Numbered from the stretch's first letter, positions 47,249 through 57,107 are shown. The stretch: 64,000 nucleotides of DNA from Pseudomonas weihenstephanensis (GCF_001043055.1 NZ_JYLF01000001.1:791827-855826); one strand, 5' to 3'. The notes: a model not told the origin generated them from the sequence alone. Numbers and translations are program-made.

Positions 47249-49564
47249 CTAAGGCTTGAGCGGCACCCAGGTATCGAGCAGCGCTTGCAACTCTTCACGC
47301 CGGAACGGCTTGGACAGGTAGTCATTCATGCCTGCCGTGCGGCAACGTTCACGTTCCTCAGGCATGGAATTGGCTGTCAGAGCAACTATCGGCAGGTCTG
47401 GCCACAGTCCGCTTTGGCGTATTTGCCGACTGGCCTCATAGCCATCCATAACGGGCATGTTGCAGTCCATCAGCACCAGATCAAAACGGTTCTGCGCTAA
47501 CTGCCTCAAGGCTTCCCCGCCGTGGGCAGCCACCACTACTTCGCAGCCCAGTTTGCTCAGCATGCCTTTGGCGACCAGCTGGTTAACCGGGTTGTCTTCC
47601 ACCAATAGAATGTGTGCCCGGTGCGGGGTGGGCAGGTGGTGGGTCGGTGCACGCAAGGTGTCGTCATCGTCTTTTTGCAATAAGTGCTGCAAGGTTTGAT
47701 AGAGCGCTTTACGCGAAAGGGGCCGGGCTTTCTGCTGGAGCGGCGCCAACGCATTGACCTGATCGCTCGGCATGAAATTGCCATAGGCGGTGACCAGTAA
47801 GATCGGTGTGCTGATCGCCGGGCGTAAGCCAAACAGGCATTCGGGGCAGTCCGTGATCAACAAGTCAGGATTGACCTTGGCCAAGGAGTCGTCGATCGAA
47901 AAGCGCTGAAATTTCAGGCCCCAGATCGGCAATAGGCTGCTCAGTAACTCTGCCAGGCCACTGCTCGCGGTTGTGACCGCAATCACATTACCCAAAAGGG
48001 GTTTGGGCGTAATCGCCTCTGTGTGGCAGGGCAGGGGCAGTTCAGCGCAGAACTGACTGCCAAAACCCACTTCGGAGCTGATGGTCAAGCGCCCTTGCAT
48101 GACTTCACACAGGCTGTTGGTCAATGCCAGGCCCAAGCCTGTGCCGCCGTACTGGCGAGTGATACCGGCGCCCGCTTGGGTAAAAGGTTGAAAGATTCTG
48201 GCCTGTGCCTCTTGAGCAATCCCAATCCCTGTGTCGCAGACCTCGATACGCACGCGATCATGCTGTGCGCTCAGGCGCACATCCACCCGCCCGAACCGGG
48301 TGAACTTCAGGGCGTTGGATAACAAGTTGCTGACGATCTGACGCACCCGCGTCGGATCGCCCAATACCAGCGCCGGGAACTGCGGGTCGATCAGGCACGT
48401 TAGCTCGACGCTGGGCGCAGCGTTCTGCGACAGCAGGTTGGCGGTGTCCTCAACCAGCGTCCCAAGATCGAACGCAATGTGCTCCAGTTCCAATTGCCCG
48501 GCGTCGAATTTGGACAGGTCGAGAATATCGTTGAGCAGCTCGACCAGCACTTTGCCCGAATCATGGGCAATCGACAGTTGCTGGTGTTGTTCAGCATTGA
48601 GCGGGCTGTCCAGGGTCAGGGCGAGCATGCCCAACAACCCATTGAGAGGGGTGCGTATTTCGTGACTCATATTGGCCAAAAAGGCGGAGCGTGCCTGGGC
48701 CATTTCCAGCGCCGTGCTACGGGCGGCTTCCAGTTCTTCATTGGACTGGCTGAGGCGGTCATTGATCGCTTTTAATTGCTGGGTGCGGGCAGACACAATG
48801 TGTTCCAGCTGCGCCAGGTATTCGTTCAGACGGTTTTCAGCGCTGCGCCGCTGTTCGATTTCACGCACCAGTGCATCAAACTGCTGATTGGCAACGTTGA
48901 CCAACACCCCGATTTCATCGTCTTCGTGGCCGGGCGGGCAATGGATACGTGAAGGTTGAGGGTCGCCGGGTTTGCTGTTGCTCAGCTCACGGATCACCCG
49001 CACCAATGGCTGGGTCAGCATCACATAAAACAGGCCGAGTAAAATGCCTGACAGGATGAGGCTGCGGGCGAAGCCGCTGAGCAAGGTCACTTCGGCCCGG
49101 TGTAAAAAACGGCTGCCAAAAGGGTAGGTGTCTACCTCAAGGTGCAGCACGCCAACGCTTTGTTCCGGCATGTGATTGAAGTAGAGCCGGTCATCAAACG
49201 AACGATTGGCCCCGAACAGGAAGTCACTGAGTGCCCGGTAGCGCCCGGATTCGGGCTGATCCTGCACCGATGCCAGCACCGACTTATCGTTGTCGTTCAA
49301 TTGCGCGCCGATGATTGCGGGCGAGCGCAACAGCCCCAGCACTAACTCTTGAGCCAGCTCTGAGTCCAGATTGTAGGCAATCCGTGAAGCCGGGTTATGG
49401 CTGATCTCAAGCAAGGAATAGATTTCACGATTGATGGCAGCGTTTTCGCTGGCATAATCGATGCCGATTTGCAGCAGGCTGAGCAGCGTTCCCAGTACAA
49501 AGCCGACCAGCACTGTCAGCCGTGCCTGCTTGAACGACAGGCGATGGGTGAGTTTTATGTCCAT
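47249..49564 (-). CDS. sagS: hybrid sensor histidine kinase, SagS-like
   Basis: 771 residues from ATG 49564. Order: TM helix, periplasmic sensor (about 35-160), second TM helix, HAMP-like region and coiled coil, HisKA with MSHEIRTPLNGLLGM, HATPase with the G-box YGGTGLGLALTNSL, a degenerate receiver-like segment, then a full C-terminal receiver (ILLVEDNPVNQLVAKGML, phospho-Asp in LVLMDCNMPVMDGYEA). No HPt domain. The gene order with Gpx, msrB, alaA, htpX and tpm matches P. aeruginosa sagS (PA2824), which steers surface attachment and biofilm tolerance through HptB and BfiS; that role here is inferred. Confidence 0.78.
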   Translation of the reverse strand: MDIKLTHRLSFKQARLTVLVGFVLGTLLSLLQIGIDYASENAAINREIYSLLEISHNPASRIAYNLDSELAQELVLGLLRSPAIIGAQLNDNDKSVLASVQDQPESGRYRALSDFLFGANRSFDDRLYFNHMPEQSVGVLHLEVDTYPFGSRFLHRAEVTLLSGFARSLILSGILLGLFYVMLTQPLVRVIRELSNSKPGDPQPSRIHCPPGHEDDEIGVLVNVANQQFDALVREIEQRRSAENRLNEYLAQLEHIVSARTQQLKAINDRLSQSNEELEAARSTALEMAQARSAFLANMSHEIRTPLNGLLGMLALTLDSPLNAEQHQQLSIAHDSGKVLVELLNDILDLSKFDAGQLELEHIAFDLGTLVEDTANLLSQNAAPSVELTCLIDPQFPALVLGDPTRVRQIVSNLLSNALKFTRFGRVDVRLSAQHDRVRIEVCDTGIGIAQEAQARIFQPFTQAGAGITRQYGGTGLGLALTNSLCEVMQGRLTISSEVGFGSQFCAELPLPCHTEAITPKPLLGNVIAVTTASSGLAELLSSLLPIWGLKFQRFSIDDSLAKVNPDLLITDCPECLFGLRPAISTPILLVTAYGNFMPSDQVNALAPLQQKARPLSRKALYQTLQHLLQKDDDDTLRAPTHHLPTPHRAHILLVEDNPVNQLVAKGMLSKLGCEVVVAAHGGEALRQLAQNRFDLVLMDCNMPVMDGYEASRQIRQSGLWPDLPIVALTANSMPEERERCRTAGMNDYLSKPFRREELQALLDTWVPLKP

Positions 49565-49732
49565 AAGGTGCTGCACCTGTTTCCATGTCCTGTCGGCTGG
49601 CAAGAGATTAACAGGTTAGCTGGCAGACTTTGCCCAGTTAACCGCTGGTAATTACGTATCCGCTAATCCGGGGATGGGCATCCGTGTCCACTCCATCAAT
49701 GCGCTTTGTGTGTATCAGTCTGAGGAGATGTT

Positions 49733-50626
49733 GTGGATTCTAAACTGAATGCCTTTCTTGAGCGTGCTGACGCGGTGCTTGCGCGTATTGAACCGTTGCT
49801 GCCGGCGATCCGCCAACCGGTGGATTGGGATCGCTCACTCGCCGCACGCTGGCAGCGCGAAGGGCGTACGGGTTATTTGATGCCGCTGGATGTCAGCCTT
49901 CAGATGCGTCTTACCGACTTGATTGGCGTCGATCAGCAGCGCGATCAATTGGGCCGCAATACTAAACAATTTCTGGACGGTTTACCGGCCAACCATGCAT
50001 TGCTTTGGGGGTCGCGCGGCACGGGTAAGTCCTCCTTGATTCGGGCGTTGCTGGCCGAATACGCCTCGCAGGGGTTGCGCCTGATTGAAATCGAGCGCGA
50101 TCACCTCGCCGACCTGCCTCGCGTGGTTGAAGCCCTGCAAGGTCTTGAGCAACGTTTTGTACTGTTTTGTGATGACTTGTCTTTCGAGGCCGGCGAGGGC
50201 GATTACCGCGTGCTGAAAAGCGTGCTGGATGGCTCCCTTGAGCAAGCCCCGGAAAACGTTCTGTTGTATGCCACGTCTAACCGCCGGCATTTAGTGCCAG
50301 AAAAAGAAAGCGACAACGAAAACTGGAAGCACGTCGACGGTGAACTGCATCCCAGCGAAGCCGTGGAAGACAAGATTGCGTTGTCTGATCGATTTGGCCT
50401 GTGGCTGTCGTTTTACCCGTTTACGCAGGAACACTTTCTGAGCGTGGTTGAACACTGGATCGGCGTGTTGGCGAGCAAGGCCGGTTTGCAGTGGGAGCGC
50501 AATGAGGCGCTGGATATTTTGGCCGTGCGCTGGGCAACCGGGCGTGGCAATCGTAATGGACGCTGCGCTTACCAGTTCGCACGCTACTGGGTTGGATTGA
50601 AATTGTTGGAGCAACCGAATGATTGA
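49733..50626 (+). CDS. DUF815 AAA-type ATPase
   Basis: 297 residues, GTG start after TGAGGAG. The P-loop is LLWGSRGTGKSSLIRALLAEYA near residue 88 and Walker B is FVLFCDDLSFEAGEGDYR. The later RRHLVPEK and SLEQAPENVLLYATSNRRH segments are standard for DUF815. Function in bacteria is not settled. It overlaps the following gene by 8 bases. Confidence 0.92.
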   Translation: MDSKLNAFLERADAVLARIEPLLPAIRQPVDWDRSLAARWQREGRTGYLMPLDVSLQMRLTDLIGVDQQRDQLGRNTKQFLDGLPANHALLWGSRGTGKSSLIRALLAEYASQGLRLIEIERDHLADLPRVVEALQGLEQRFVLFCDDLSFEAGEGDYRVLKSVLDGSLEQAPENVLLYATSNRRHLVPEKESDNENWKHVDGELHPSEAVEDKIALSDRFGLWLSFYPFTQEHFLSVVEHWIGVLASKAGLQWERNEALDILAVRWATGRGNRNGRCAYQFARYWVGLKLLEQPND

Positions 50627-51101
50627 TTTGAACGCAACAGGTGATGGTTTGGACGGTTATGCCTTGTTGAAGGCGCAACTGGAGTCCTTGTTGGCTGATG
50701 AGCGTGACTTTATTGCCAATGCCGCACAGTTTTCGGCATTTTTGTATCACCAGCTCGACGATTTGAATTGGGCCGGGTTTTACCTCAATCGTAATGATGA
50801 GTTGGTACTGGGCCCTTTTCAGGGCCAGATCGCCTGTGTGCGCATCCCGTTTGGTCGGGGGGTGTGCGGAGCTGCGGCCGCAACCCGAGAGACCCAGCGG
50901 GTTGAGGATGTACACGCGTTTGCAGGGCATATTGCCTGCGACAGCGCGTCCAACAGTGAATTGGTGGTGCCTTTGATCAAGGACGGTCGTTTGATCGGTG
51001 TGCTGGATCTGGACAGTCCGAGCATCGGGCGTTTTTCAGCGCAGGATCAGCAAGGCATCGAAGCACTTGCGGCTATCTTTTTGCGTTTGAGCGATTGCTG
51101 A
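50619..51101 (+). CDS. free methionine-(R)-sulfoxide reductase (GAF domain, MsrC type)
   Basis: 160 residues forming one GAF domain. The three cysteines of fRMsr are present: GQIACVRIPFGRGVCGAA (two) and AGHIACDSASNSELVVPL (one). With the surrounding WAGFYL and GVLDLDSPS motifs this assigns it to the YebR/MsrC enzymes that reduce free Met-R-sulfoxide. It is coupled to the DUF815 gene and ends three bases from the convergent HD-GYP gene. Confidence 0.92.
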   Translation: MIDLNATGDGLDGYALLKAQLESLLADERDFIANAAQFSAFLYHQLDDLNWAGFYLNRNDELVLGPFQGQIACVRIPFGRGVCGAAAATRETQRVEDVHAFAGHIACDSASNSELVVPLIKDGRLIGVLDLDSPSIGRFSAQDQQGIEALAAIFLRLSDC

Positions 51102-51103
51102 GC

Positions 51104-54058
51104 CTATGGGCCCAGCCCGGCCTTGCGTAGCAGCACGTCGACTTCCACGCTGTCGACCTGCTCAGGCGCCAGAAAGCGCTGGGCATACTGCATATAGATC
51201 TGCTCGTGCATAAACAGCGCGAACAATTGCGGGTCAATATGAGCATCGTGGCACATGGCTGCCATGATGCTCAGCGCTTCGCTCAGGGTTTTACCGCGTT
51301 TGTACGGTCGATCGGACGCGGTTAACGCCTCAAAGATATCGGCAATCGCCATCATGCGTGCCGCCAGGCTCATCTCTTCGCGTTTCAGCCGTTTCGGATA
51401 ACCGGTGCCGTCCATTTTTTCATGATGCCCGCCCGCTATTTCAGCAATGTTGCCCAAGTAGCTGGGGAAGGGCAGGTGCTTGAGCATGAGGATGGTTTGC
51501 ACGATGTGGTTATTGATGATGTAACGCTCTTCGCGGGTCAGGGTGCCCCGAGTAATGCTCAGGTTGTACAGCTCGCCGCGATTGAACTTGTACGCAGGCA
51601 CGTCCAGTTGAAAGCCCCATATATTGTCCGGCTCCATGCATTCGGCCTCGTTGCGTACGAACAGGTGTTCCGGCTTGTCGGCCAGCAGTGATTCGGTCAC
51701 CGGTAACGCTTGCTCCGTTCGGGTTGCCTGGCGTTTGTTTTCTTCCCATGACACGCCCAGCCGATCATCCAGCGTGCGGGTCCAGGGGCGCAGGGCAATC
51801 GTCTTCAAGCGTTCCAGGTCGACCTCGGCCATGGCCTCGCTGCCCAGATTGCTGCGTGCAACAAAGGCAAAGTCATCGTCCAGTGCGCCCAGGCTGGCGT
51901 CACGGGTTTGAGCCAGTTGCTTCTCGTCTGCGCCTAGAGCCCGGCCCTGCCAATAGCTGACCCAGGCATCGCGCTTGAGGACCTCGAAACGGGTGCGTAT
52001 TTCGTGGATCCGGTCGTACAGGGTTTCAAGTTTGGTGGCTTTGTCGACCACGTATTCTGGCGTGGTGACCTTGCCGCAATCATGCAGCCAGGACGCGATG
52101 TGCAGCGCTTCCCACTCTTCATCGGTGGGTTGATAGTGCGCAAATGCGGTGTGTTGGCTGGCGGCAGCCGCCTGGGCCAGCATCAAGGTCAGGGCGGGCA
52201 CGCGCTGGCAATGACTGCCGGTGTAAGGGCTTTTGGCGTCAATCGCCCCGGCCAGCAATTGGATGAAGGCGTCCAGCAGCTGCTTTTGTCGCGCTTGCAG
52301 GCGCTGGCTTTCAATAGAAACCGCCGCCGCGCCCGAGACGGCCTTGATGAAGGCAATACGGTCGGCGCGCAGGTGCTCCTGGTCTTCACGCGAGCCGCTG
52401 TTGTTGAGTAATAACACCAGGATGCCCACGGTCTCGCCATGACGGTTGTGCAGACGAATCCCGATCAGGTGCACGCTTTGGCTGTCGAACGCCTGCATCA
52501 CGGGTTGCAAGTCACCGGCCTGTGCATGGCTGAGGGTGCACACCACGCTGTCGTTGCCTTCATGCAGCGTACGCAACCAGGGCGGATATTCGCGCTCCTG
52601 AGCATTCAGCGCGGGGTGAGTCAGTGTGCTCAAGTCGCGAGGTTGATCGTTAATGATCAACCCTTTGAGGGCGAAATGAGGCCCCTCACTTTCGGTCAGA
52701 TAAATCAGTCCAGCCTGCGCCTGGGCAATCTTCATGGTTTCGCGCACCACCGATTGCAGCAGCGGTTCGAAGCGGGTGTGCGCCGACAGGCTGGCGGTGA
52801 TCTCAAAAAAACTGGCCAAGGTCTCTTTCATGCGGCGCATGGAGGCGGCCAACTGGTCGATTTCAAGCACCGGTGAGTGCTCAATCGCGGGGTAATTGAA
52901 GTCAAAACGGCGTATCGCTTCGGCTTCTTGCACCAGGGCACGCAGGGGTTTGACCAACAGCCGAGAGATTAACCAGCCTAAGGGCAGGCACAGCAGCAGG
53001 ATCGCCAGTGTGACAATTGCGCCTTCCCAACGCAGTTGATAAGCATCGCCCAACAGTTCGTCTTCAGGAACCATCAGGGTCAGATACAAGCCGTTCAGTC
53101 CACCATCGGTCAGCCTGGCCTGTGAGACGATCCACTGGCGTTGGTCTGCCTGGAGGCGATGCTCGTGGTCGATGCCTTGGCGGGTTAAGGCCGCGAATGC
53201 GGGGCTAAGTTGCTCAACGCGGGACAGGTGAGTGGACTCAGGATCGGCCAGTGACGGCTGGTAATCAGGGTAAGCAACGGCCTGGCCTGTGTCATCAAAT
53301 AACGCGATTTCTGTGCCGGGCGTGACCTTGTGCCGGGCCAGCGTGGTGGAAAGTTGAGAAAGCGTGAGGTCTGCTCCGATCACCGCTTTGGCCGAACTGC
53401 GACGGGATAATGTAGTGCCCACCTCGCGTGTCGAGAAAAACAGATAGGGGCTGGTGGTGAGTTGGTCGGTGATGCCCCGCGCCGGAATAAACCAGCTGCG
53501 GGCACGTGGGTCGTAGGTTTCATCGGCTTTATTGCGTTGTTCAAGCAGCGACAGGGACTCATCAAAAAACAGAATTTTCGACTCAACTGCGCTCAGTAGC
53601 CCCGACCGTTGAATGCTCCAGACCTGATACATGGCTTGTTGCGGTGCTTTCAGGCGGTTCTTGGTTGCTTGATTACGTAAAGGGCGAACCAGAAAGAAGT
53701 TCCCTTGGTTGTCCCCCAGATAAAGGGCGGCGAGTGCCGGATTGTCATTGAGTGTTTGCACAAACGGTTTCAACAATGCCATCCGGCTTTCGAATTGATC
53801 GGTAGTGCCATCGGTACCGAGTGAAAGCAGGTTCAGCGCTTGGCGTATCGGCTGGTAGGTGTGCAGCAAGTCTTGCTGCACATCCTGTGCTATCTGGCTG
53901 AACACCTGTTGGCTGCTGTTGAGAATGATCCGGGTGGTTTGCACATAGTTAAAAACGCCCAAGGCCACACCCAGCAATACCAGCAACAGCGTGAACATCA
54001 CGCTGATATGGACATGCAGCGGAAATTGGCGCTTTTTAGCTGACCCAGTTTTGGGCAT
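51104..54058 (-). CDS. HD-GYP phosphodiesterase with periplasmic dCache sensor
   Basis: 984 residues from ATG 54058 (an ATG at 54103 would add 15). Order: TM helix (about 20-40), large periplasmic dCache-like sensor (about 45-330), TM helix, HAMP (EAEAIRRFDFNYPAIEHSPVLEIDQLAASMRRM), GAF, then HD-GYP. The HD part shows GSHCQRVP..., ASWLHDCGK; the GYP part shows GGHHEKMDGTGYPKRL. About 170 residues separate them, far more than in most HD-GYP proteins. It should degrade c-di-GMP. The neighbouring kinase at 54154 suggests a shared pathway. Confidence 0.9.
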   Translation of the reverse strand: MPKTGSAKKRQFPLHVHISVMFTLLLVLLGVALGVFNYVQTTRIILNSSQQVFSQIAQDVQQDLLHTYQPIRQALNLLSLGTDGTTDQFESRMALLKPFVQTLNDNPALAALYLGDNQGNFFLVRPLRNQATKNRLKAPQQAMYQVWSIQRSGLLSAVESKILFFDESLSLLEQRNKADETYDPRARSWFIPARGITDQLTTSPYLFFSTREVGTTLSRRSSAKAVIGADLTLSQLSTTLARHKVTPGTEIALFDDTGQAVAYPDYQPSLADPESTHLSRVEQLSPAFAALTRQGIDHEHRLQADQRQWIVSQARLTDGGLNGLYLTLMVPEDELLGDAYQLRWEGAIVTLAILLLCLPLGWLISRLLVKPLRALVQEAEAIRRFDFNYPAIEHSPVLEIDQLAASMRRMKETLASFFEITASLSAHTRFEPLLQSVVRETMKIAQAQAGLIYLTESEGPHFALKGLIINDQPRDLSTLTHPALNAQEREYPPWLRTLHEGNDSVVCTLSHAQAGDLQPVMQAFDSQSVHLIGIRLHNRHGETVGILVLLLNNSGSREDQEHLRADRIAFIKAVSGAAAVSIESQRLQARQKQLLDAFIQLLAGAIDAKSPYTGSHCQRVPALTLMLAQAAAASQHTAFAHYQPTDEEWEALHIASWLHDCGKVTTPEYVVDKATKLETLYDRIHEIRTRFEVLKRDAWVSYWQGRALGADEKQLAQTRDASLGALDDDFAFVARSNLGSEAMAEVDLERLKTIALRPWTRTLDDRLGVSWEENKRQATRTEQALPVTESLLADKPEHLFVRNEAECMEPDNIWGFQLDVPAYKFNRGELYNLSITRGTLTREERYIINNHIVQTILMLKHLPFPSYLGNIAEIAGGHHEKMDGTGYPKRLKREEMSLAARMMAIADIFEALTASDRPYKRGKTLSEALSIMAAMCHDAHIDPQLFALFMHEQIYMQYAQRFLAPEQVDSVEVDVLLRKAGLGP

Positions 54059-54153
54059 ACAAGGTGTCCCCGCAGATAGGAGTGCGCTGGTCCCTGTAAG
54101 CATAGTTAGGCCAGGCTCACGAGCCCCTTTTTTTGTGCAGGGTGACGCCTGGG

Positions 54154-56232
54154 TTATTCGGCAAGCTTGGCCAGTTCATTGAGCAGCGTTTGCTCAAGTG
54201 ACGCCATGGCATGCCTGACCTCATCACAGGCGTGTTGCAAGGTGTCGGGGCTGGCCGTTTCCAGCGCTTCACACCGCTCAATCAATTTCACGGCCCCGAC
54301 AATACGTGCGGCGCCTTTAATTCTGTGGGCCAATTCAGTAAAGCCGTCCAGCCCTTCGTCTGCGCGCAGTATGCGCAGCGCCTCAAGGTCAGCGCGGTTG
54401 CTGTGTAACAGCTCTTGGAGCAATCGTTTGATCCTGATGGGGTCTGCACCTGACAGCGCATAAAGGCTTTCAACATTGAATGCGACTTCGGCGTAGACAG
54501 GCTTGAGTACGTTCAGACGCTTGCAGAGCAATGTGAGGCTGATGGGCTTGAACATGCAGTCGTCCATGCCTGCCTGTTGGCAGTTGAGACGCTCCTCTGG
54601 TTGGGCGTTGGCGGTGAACCCCAGGATCGTGCACGGCACTCGCTGGTCAATGTGTTCGATATGTCGAATCGCGCGGGTCAAGTCATAGCCATTCATGACG
54701 GGCATATTGCAATCAGCAATGACCACGTCGAACCCCCCTTGCTTCCAGAGTTCAAGCCCGGCGGCCCCGTTTTGTGCCGTGGTGTACACATGGCCTAAAA
54801 AGCCCAATTGCTGACACATCAACAAGCGATTGGCCGGGTGATCGTCCACAACCAGGACATTGAGCGTCCGTGTGCTGTGGGTGATCTCCGGCTCTTTTGC
54901 GGTCTGACTCAGGCTGGGCGCCAGAGACGGTACTTTCAGGGTGACCTGAACCCGTGTGCCCACCGTATGTTGGCTGCTCAGCGTCAGCGTGCCGCCCATC
55001 ATTTCGCACAGGCTTTTACAAATCACCAGCCCGAGTCCTGCGCCCCCCAAGGCAAACTGGCCGCTGTTTTCTACCTGGGAAAAAGGTTCAAACAGGCGCG
55101 CCTGATCGCTGCTGCTGATACCAATGCCTGTGTCTTGCACGCTGAGCTGCACCTGAACCTGATCCGGGGCGTCTGTGGGGAGCAGGTTCAATGTCAGTGT
55201 TACATGACCGCGGTCTGTGAATTTGATGGCATTGCTGATCAGATTGGTGAGGATTTGTTTAAAACGCAGAGGGTCGACCTGTACATCCGGGGCGTTATGC
55301 TCCGGAGTGAAAATCAGTGACAGGGTCAGATTTTTTTGCCGTGCCAAACCGTCGAACACCCGAATAACGGAGCTGGCCAATTCGCGTAAGTTGACGCGCT
55401 CAGCTGACAGGTTCAGCCGGCCCGACTCGATTCTGGCGATATCAAGAATATCGCCAATCAGCTCCAGCAAGTCTTTGGCAGAGTTGTACGCCACCTCAAT
55501 TGAAGGTCGATCGAGCTGGCCTTTATCCGCTCGTTTCAACGTGAGTTCCAGCAAGCCTATAACCGCATTCATGGGGGTACGGATTTCATGGCTCATCGTC
55601 GCCAGGAACGTACTTTTGGCGCGGTTGGCCTCATCAGCCAGCTCTTTGGCGGAGCGCAGTTTGTCCATCAATTGACGGCGGTCACTGATGTCGATCCAGC
55701 CACCGATGATGCCTTGCACCTCACCCAGCGAATCCCTGTAGGGAAGAATCCAGTGGTAAATGGTCATGATCTGATCGCCGATGTGCAATTGGCGATCCAT
55801 GATCAGTGGCGTGCCTTCGCGTATAACGCGCAGATAGTCAGCCTGAAAGTCCCGGGCTTCGTGTTCATTACTGATGGCACTGCGAGTTTGTATGACCGTT
55901 TTGCCGATGACTTCTTCGCGCTTGGCGCAAAAGGCTTCCAGATAACTGTCATTACAGGTTTGCAGAATGCCCTGGCGGTCTCGCACATAAATGGGGTGGG
56001 GTGTTTCATTGACCATGGCGCGCATAAATTCGAACTGATCGCTGAGGGCGCGCTCAGCCTGTTTTCGCTGCTGTATCTGGCGGCGCATGTAAGCGTTCCA
56101 GACCAATGACAGCAGCAGTAAAAGGGTGGTCCCGATGATGATCTGGTAAATCAAGCGATGATAATTACGCCAGTAGCTATCAGAGGCGGGCACATAACCG
56201 CGCCAGCGACTGTTGATAATGCCCAGCTCGCA
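54154..56232 (-). pseudogene. BvgS-type hybrid kinase truncated at its N-terminus
   Basis: The conserved part begins with ELGIINSRWRGYVPASDSYW at about 56232, then one TM helix (LIYQIIIGTTLLLLLSLVWNAY). It continues as PAS (FEFMRAMVNETPHPIYVRDRQG), HisKA (TFLATMSHEIRTPMNAVIGLLEL), HATPase (LGGAGLGLVICKSL), receiver (VLVVDDHPANRLLMCQQL, Asp in VVIADCNMPVMNGYDL) and HPt (ELAHRIKGAARIVGA). BvgS/EvgS-type proteins have two periplasmic Venus-flytrap domains before the TM; here they are gone. The open frame runs on to 56376 through about 48 residues of unrelated sequence. Its cytoplasmic half could still be made if transcribed. Confidence 0.8.
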
Positions 56233-56430
56233 GGGTCTAGCGGTTTCTAATAATTGTGATCTAGGTCGCCAAAGGTGCGGGGACTTGTACCCGTGGCTTT
56301 GGGGGCTGAAAATACTGGACTTAGGGGAAAACGGTGGCGTGCCGTAGATGGTAAGGGATCTGGCCTGTATGGGCACGAGAATGGCTCATTCGAGCGAGAA
56401 TTTTTCTGTAGGTGGGTGAGGGCATTAGTA

Positions 56431-56455
56431 ATAAAAAGCCCCGTGAAAGGGCTTT
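56431..56455 (-). terminator. terminator of the toxin-antitoxin operon
   Basis: AAAGCCC (56435-56441) and GGGCTTT (56449-56455) pair around a 7-base loop. On the minus strand the stem is followed by TTATTA, and its 3' arm ends in T residues. It overlaps the toxin stop codon. Confidence 0.65.
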
Positions 56456-56777
56456 AAGATAGAACTCTCTTGAGTAAATGAGAGCGAAAGTCTCTTCTGG
56501 TATTGATAAGTAACTGAATAATTATTTTTGACTCATTAAACTCGTAAACAATTTTTGTTTGTCTAACTAATCTGTATAGTATGTGGTTAATTCCTAAGTC
56601 TTTAAGCTCGTCAACAATTTTTCCGGCTTCAGGTTTGTCTCTGATTTTTTTAAATTCCGCTGCATATTCAGCGTGAGCCTTCTTCCATGTGCTTTTCCCA
56701 AACTCTTTCGTGACGTATGACTTTATCTCGGATAAGTCTTTTTTCGCATTCTCAGTGATGATGAACTGTCTAGTCAT
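56454..56777 (-). CDS. RelE/ParE-superfamily toxin
   Basis: 107 basic residues: TRQFIITENAKKDLSEIKSYVTKEFGKSTWKKAHAEYAAEFKKIRD then ILYRLVRQTKIVYEFNESKIIIQLLINTRRDF. This is the RelE/ParE fold, with the C-terminal basic residues (NTRRDFRSHL) that form the active or binding site. Whether it cuts ribosome-bound mRNA or poisons gyrase is not clear. It starts 2 bases after the antitoxin stop. Confidence 0.85.
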   Translation of the reverse strand: MTRQFIITENAKKDLSEIKSYVTKEFGKSTWKKAHAEYAAEFKKIRDKPEAGKIVDELKDLGINHILYRLVRQTKIVYEFNESKIIIQLLINTRRDFRSHLLKRVLS

Positions 56778-56779
56778 TA

Positions 56780-57040
56780 TCAGTCACCCAGTTCTTCAAT
56801 AAATTCCATGGCATCGCTGAATTTCCCATCGGCAACCTGTTTGTGCCCCAGTGCAATGAGCTTTAATAGAGCCATTGTTTCTTGCTGACGTTCGAAATCA
56901 TTGATCTCTACGATAACCATTTTAGGTTCTCCATTTTGAGTAATTATTATCGGTTCAGGATTAACAGTAAATTCTTTAACGATGTCTGCGGCACTATTTT
57001 TTAAATAAGTAATAGGTCGAATATGAGTTGCTAATGACAT
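56780..57040 (-). CDS. Phd/YefM-type antitoxin
   Basis: 86 residues from ATG 57040, preceded by GGAG nine bases away; the ATG at 57055 overlaps that ribosome site. The Phd/YefM fold shows in SLATHIRPITYLKNSAADIVKEFTVNPEPIIITQNGEPKMVIVEINDFERQQETMALL. The C-terminal acidic tail would neutralise the toxin downstream. An 18-bp palindrome inside its promoter spacer is a likely autoregulatory operator. Confidence 0.88.
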   Translation of the reverse strand: MSLATHIRPITYLKNSAADIVKEFTVNPEPIIITQNGEPKMVIVEINDFERQQETMALLKLIALGHKQVADGKFSDAMEFIEELGD

Positions 57041-57078
57041 TGGTATTTTCTCCATTTATAGTGAGTGGTTCAATTGGT

Positions 57079-57107
57079 ATAATAAGGCCAGAATTCTGGC
57101 CTGTCAA
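57079..57107 (-). promoter_or_regulatory. toxin-antitoxin promoter with palindromic operator in the spacer
   Basis: On the minus strand TTGACA (57107-57102), a 17-base spacer and TATTAT (57084-57079) form a near-consensus sigma-70 promoter. The spacer is almost wholly the perfect palindrome AGGCCAGAATTCTGGCCT (57085-57102, sharing one base with the -35 box), so a bound antitoxin complex would block polymerase directly. Confidence 0.8.

Noticed and set aside
56275..56457. 60-residue frame at the junction as a recombinase remnant
   Set aside because: I looked for tyrosine or serine recombinase motifs around the junction and found none; the translation is low-complexity.
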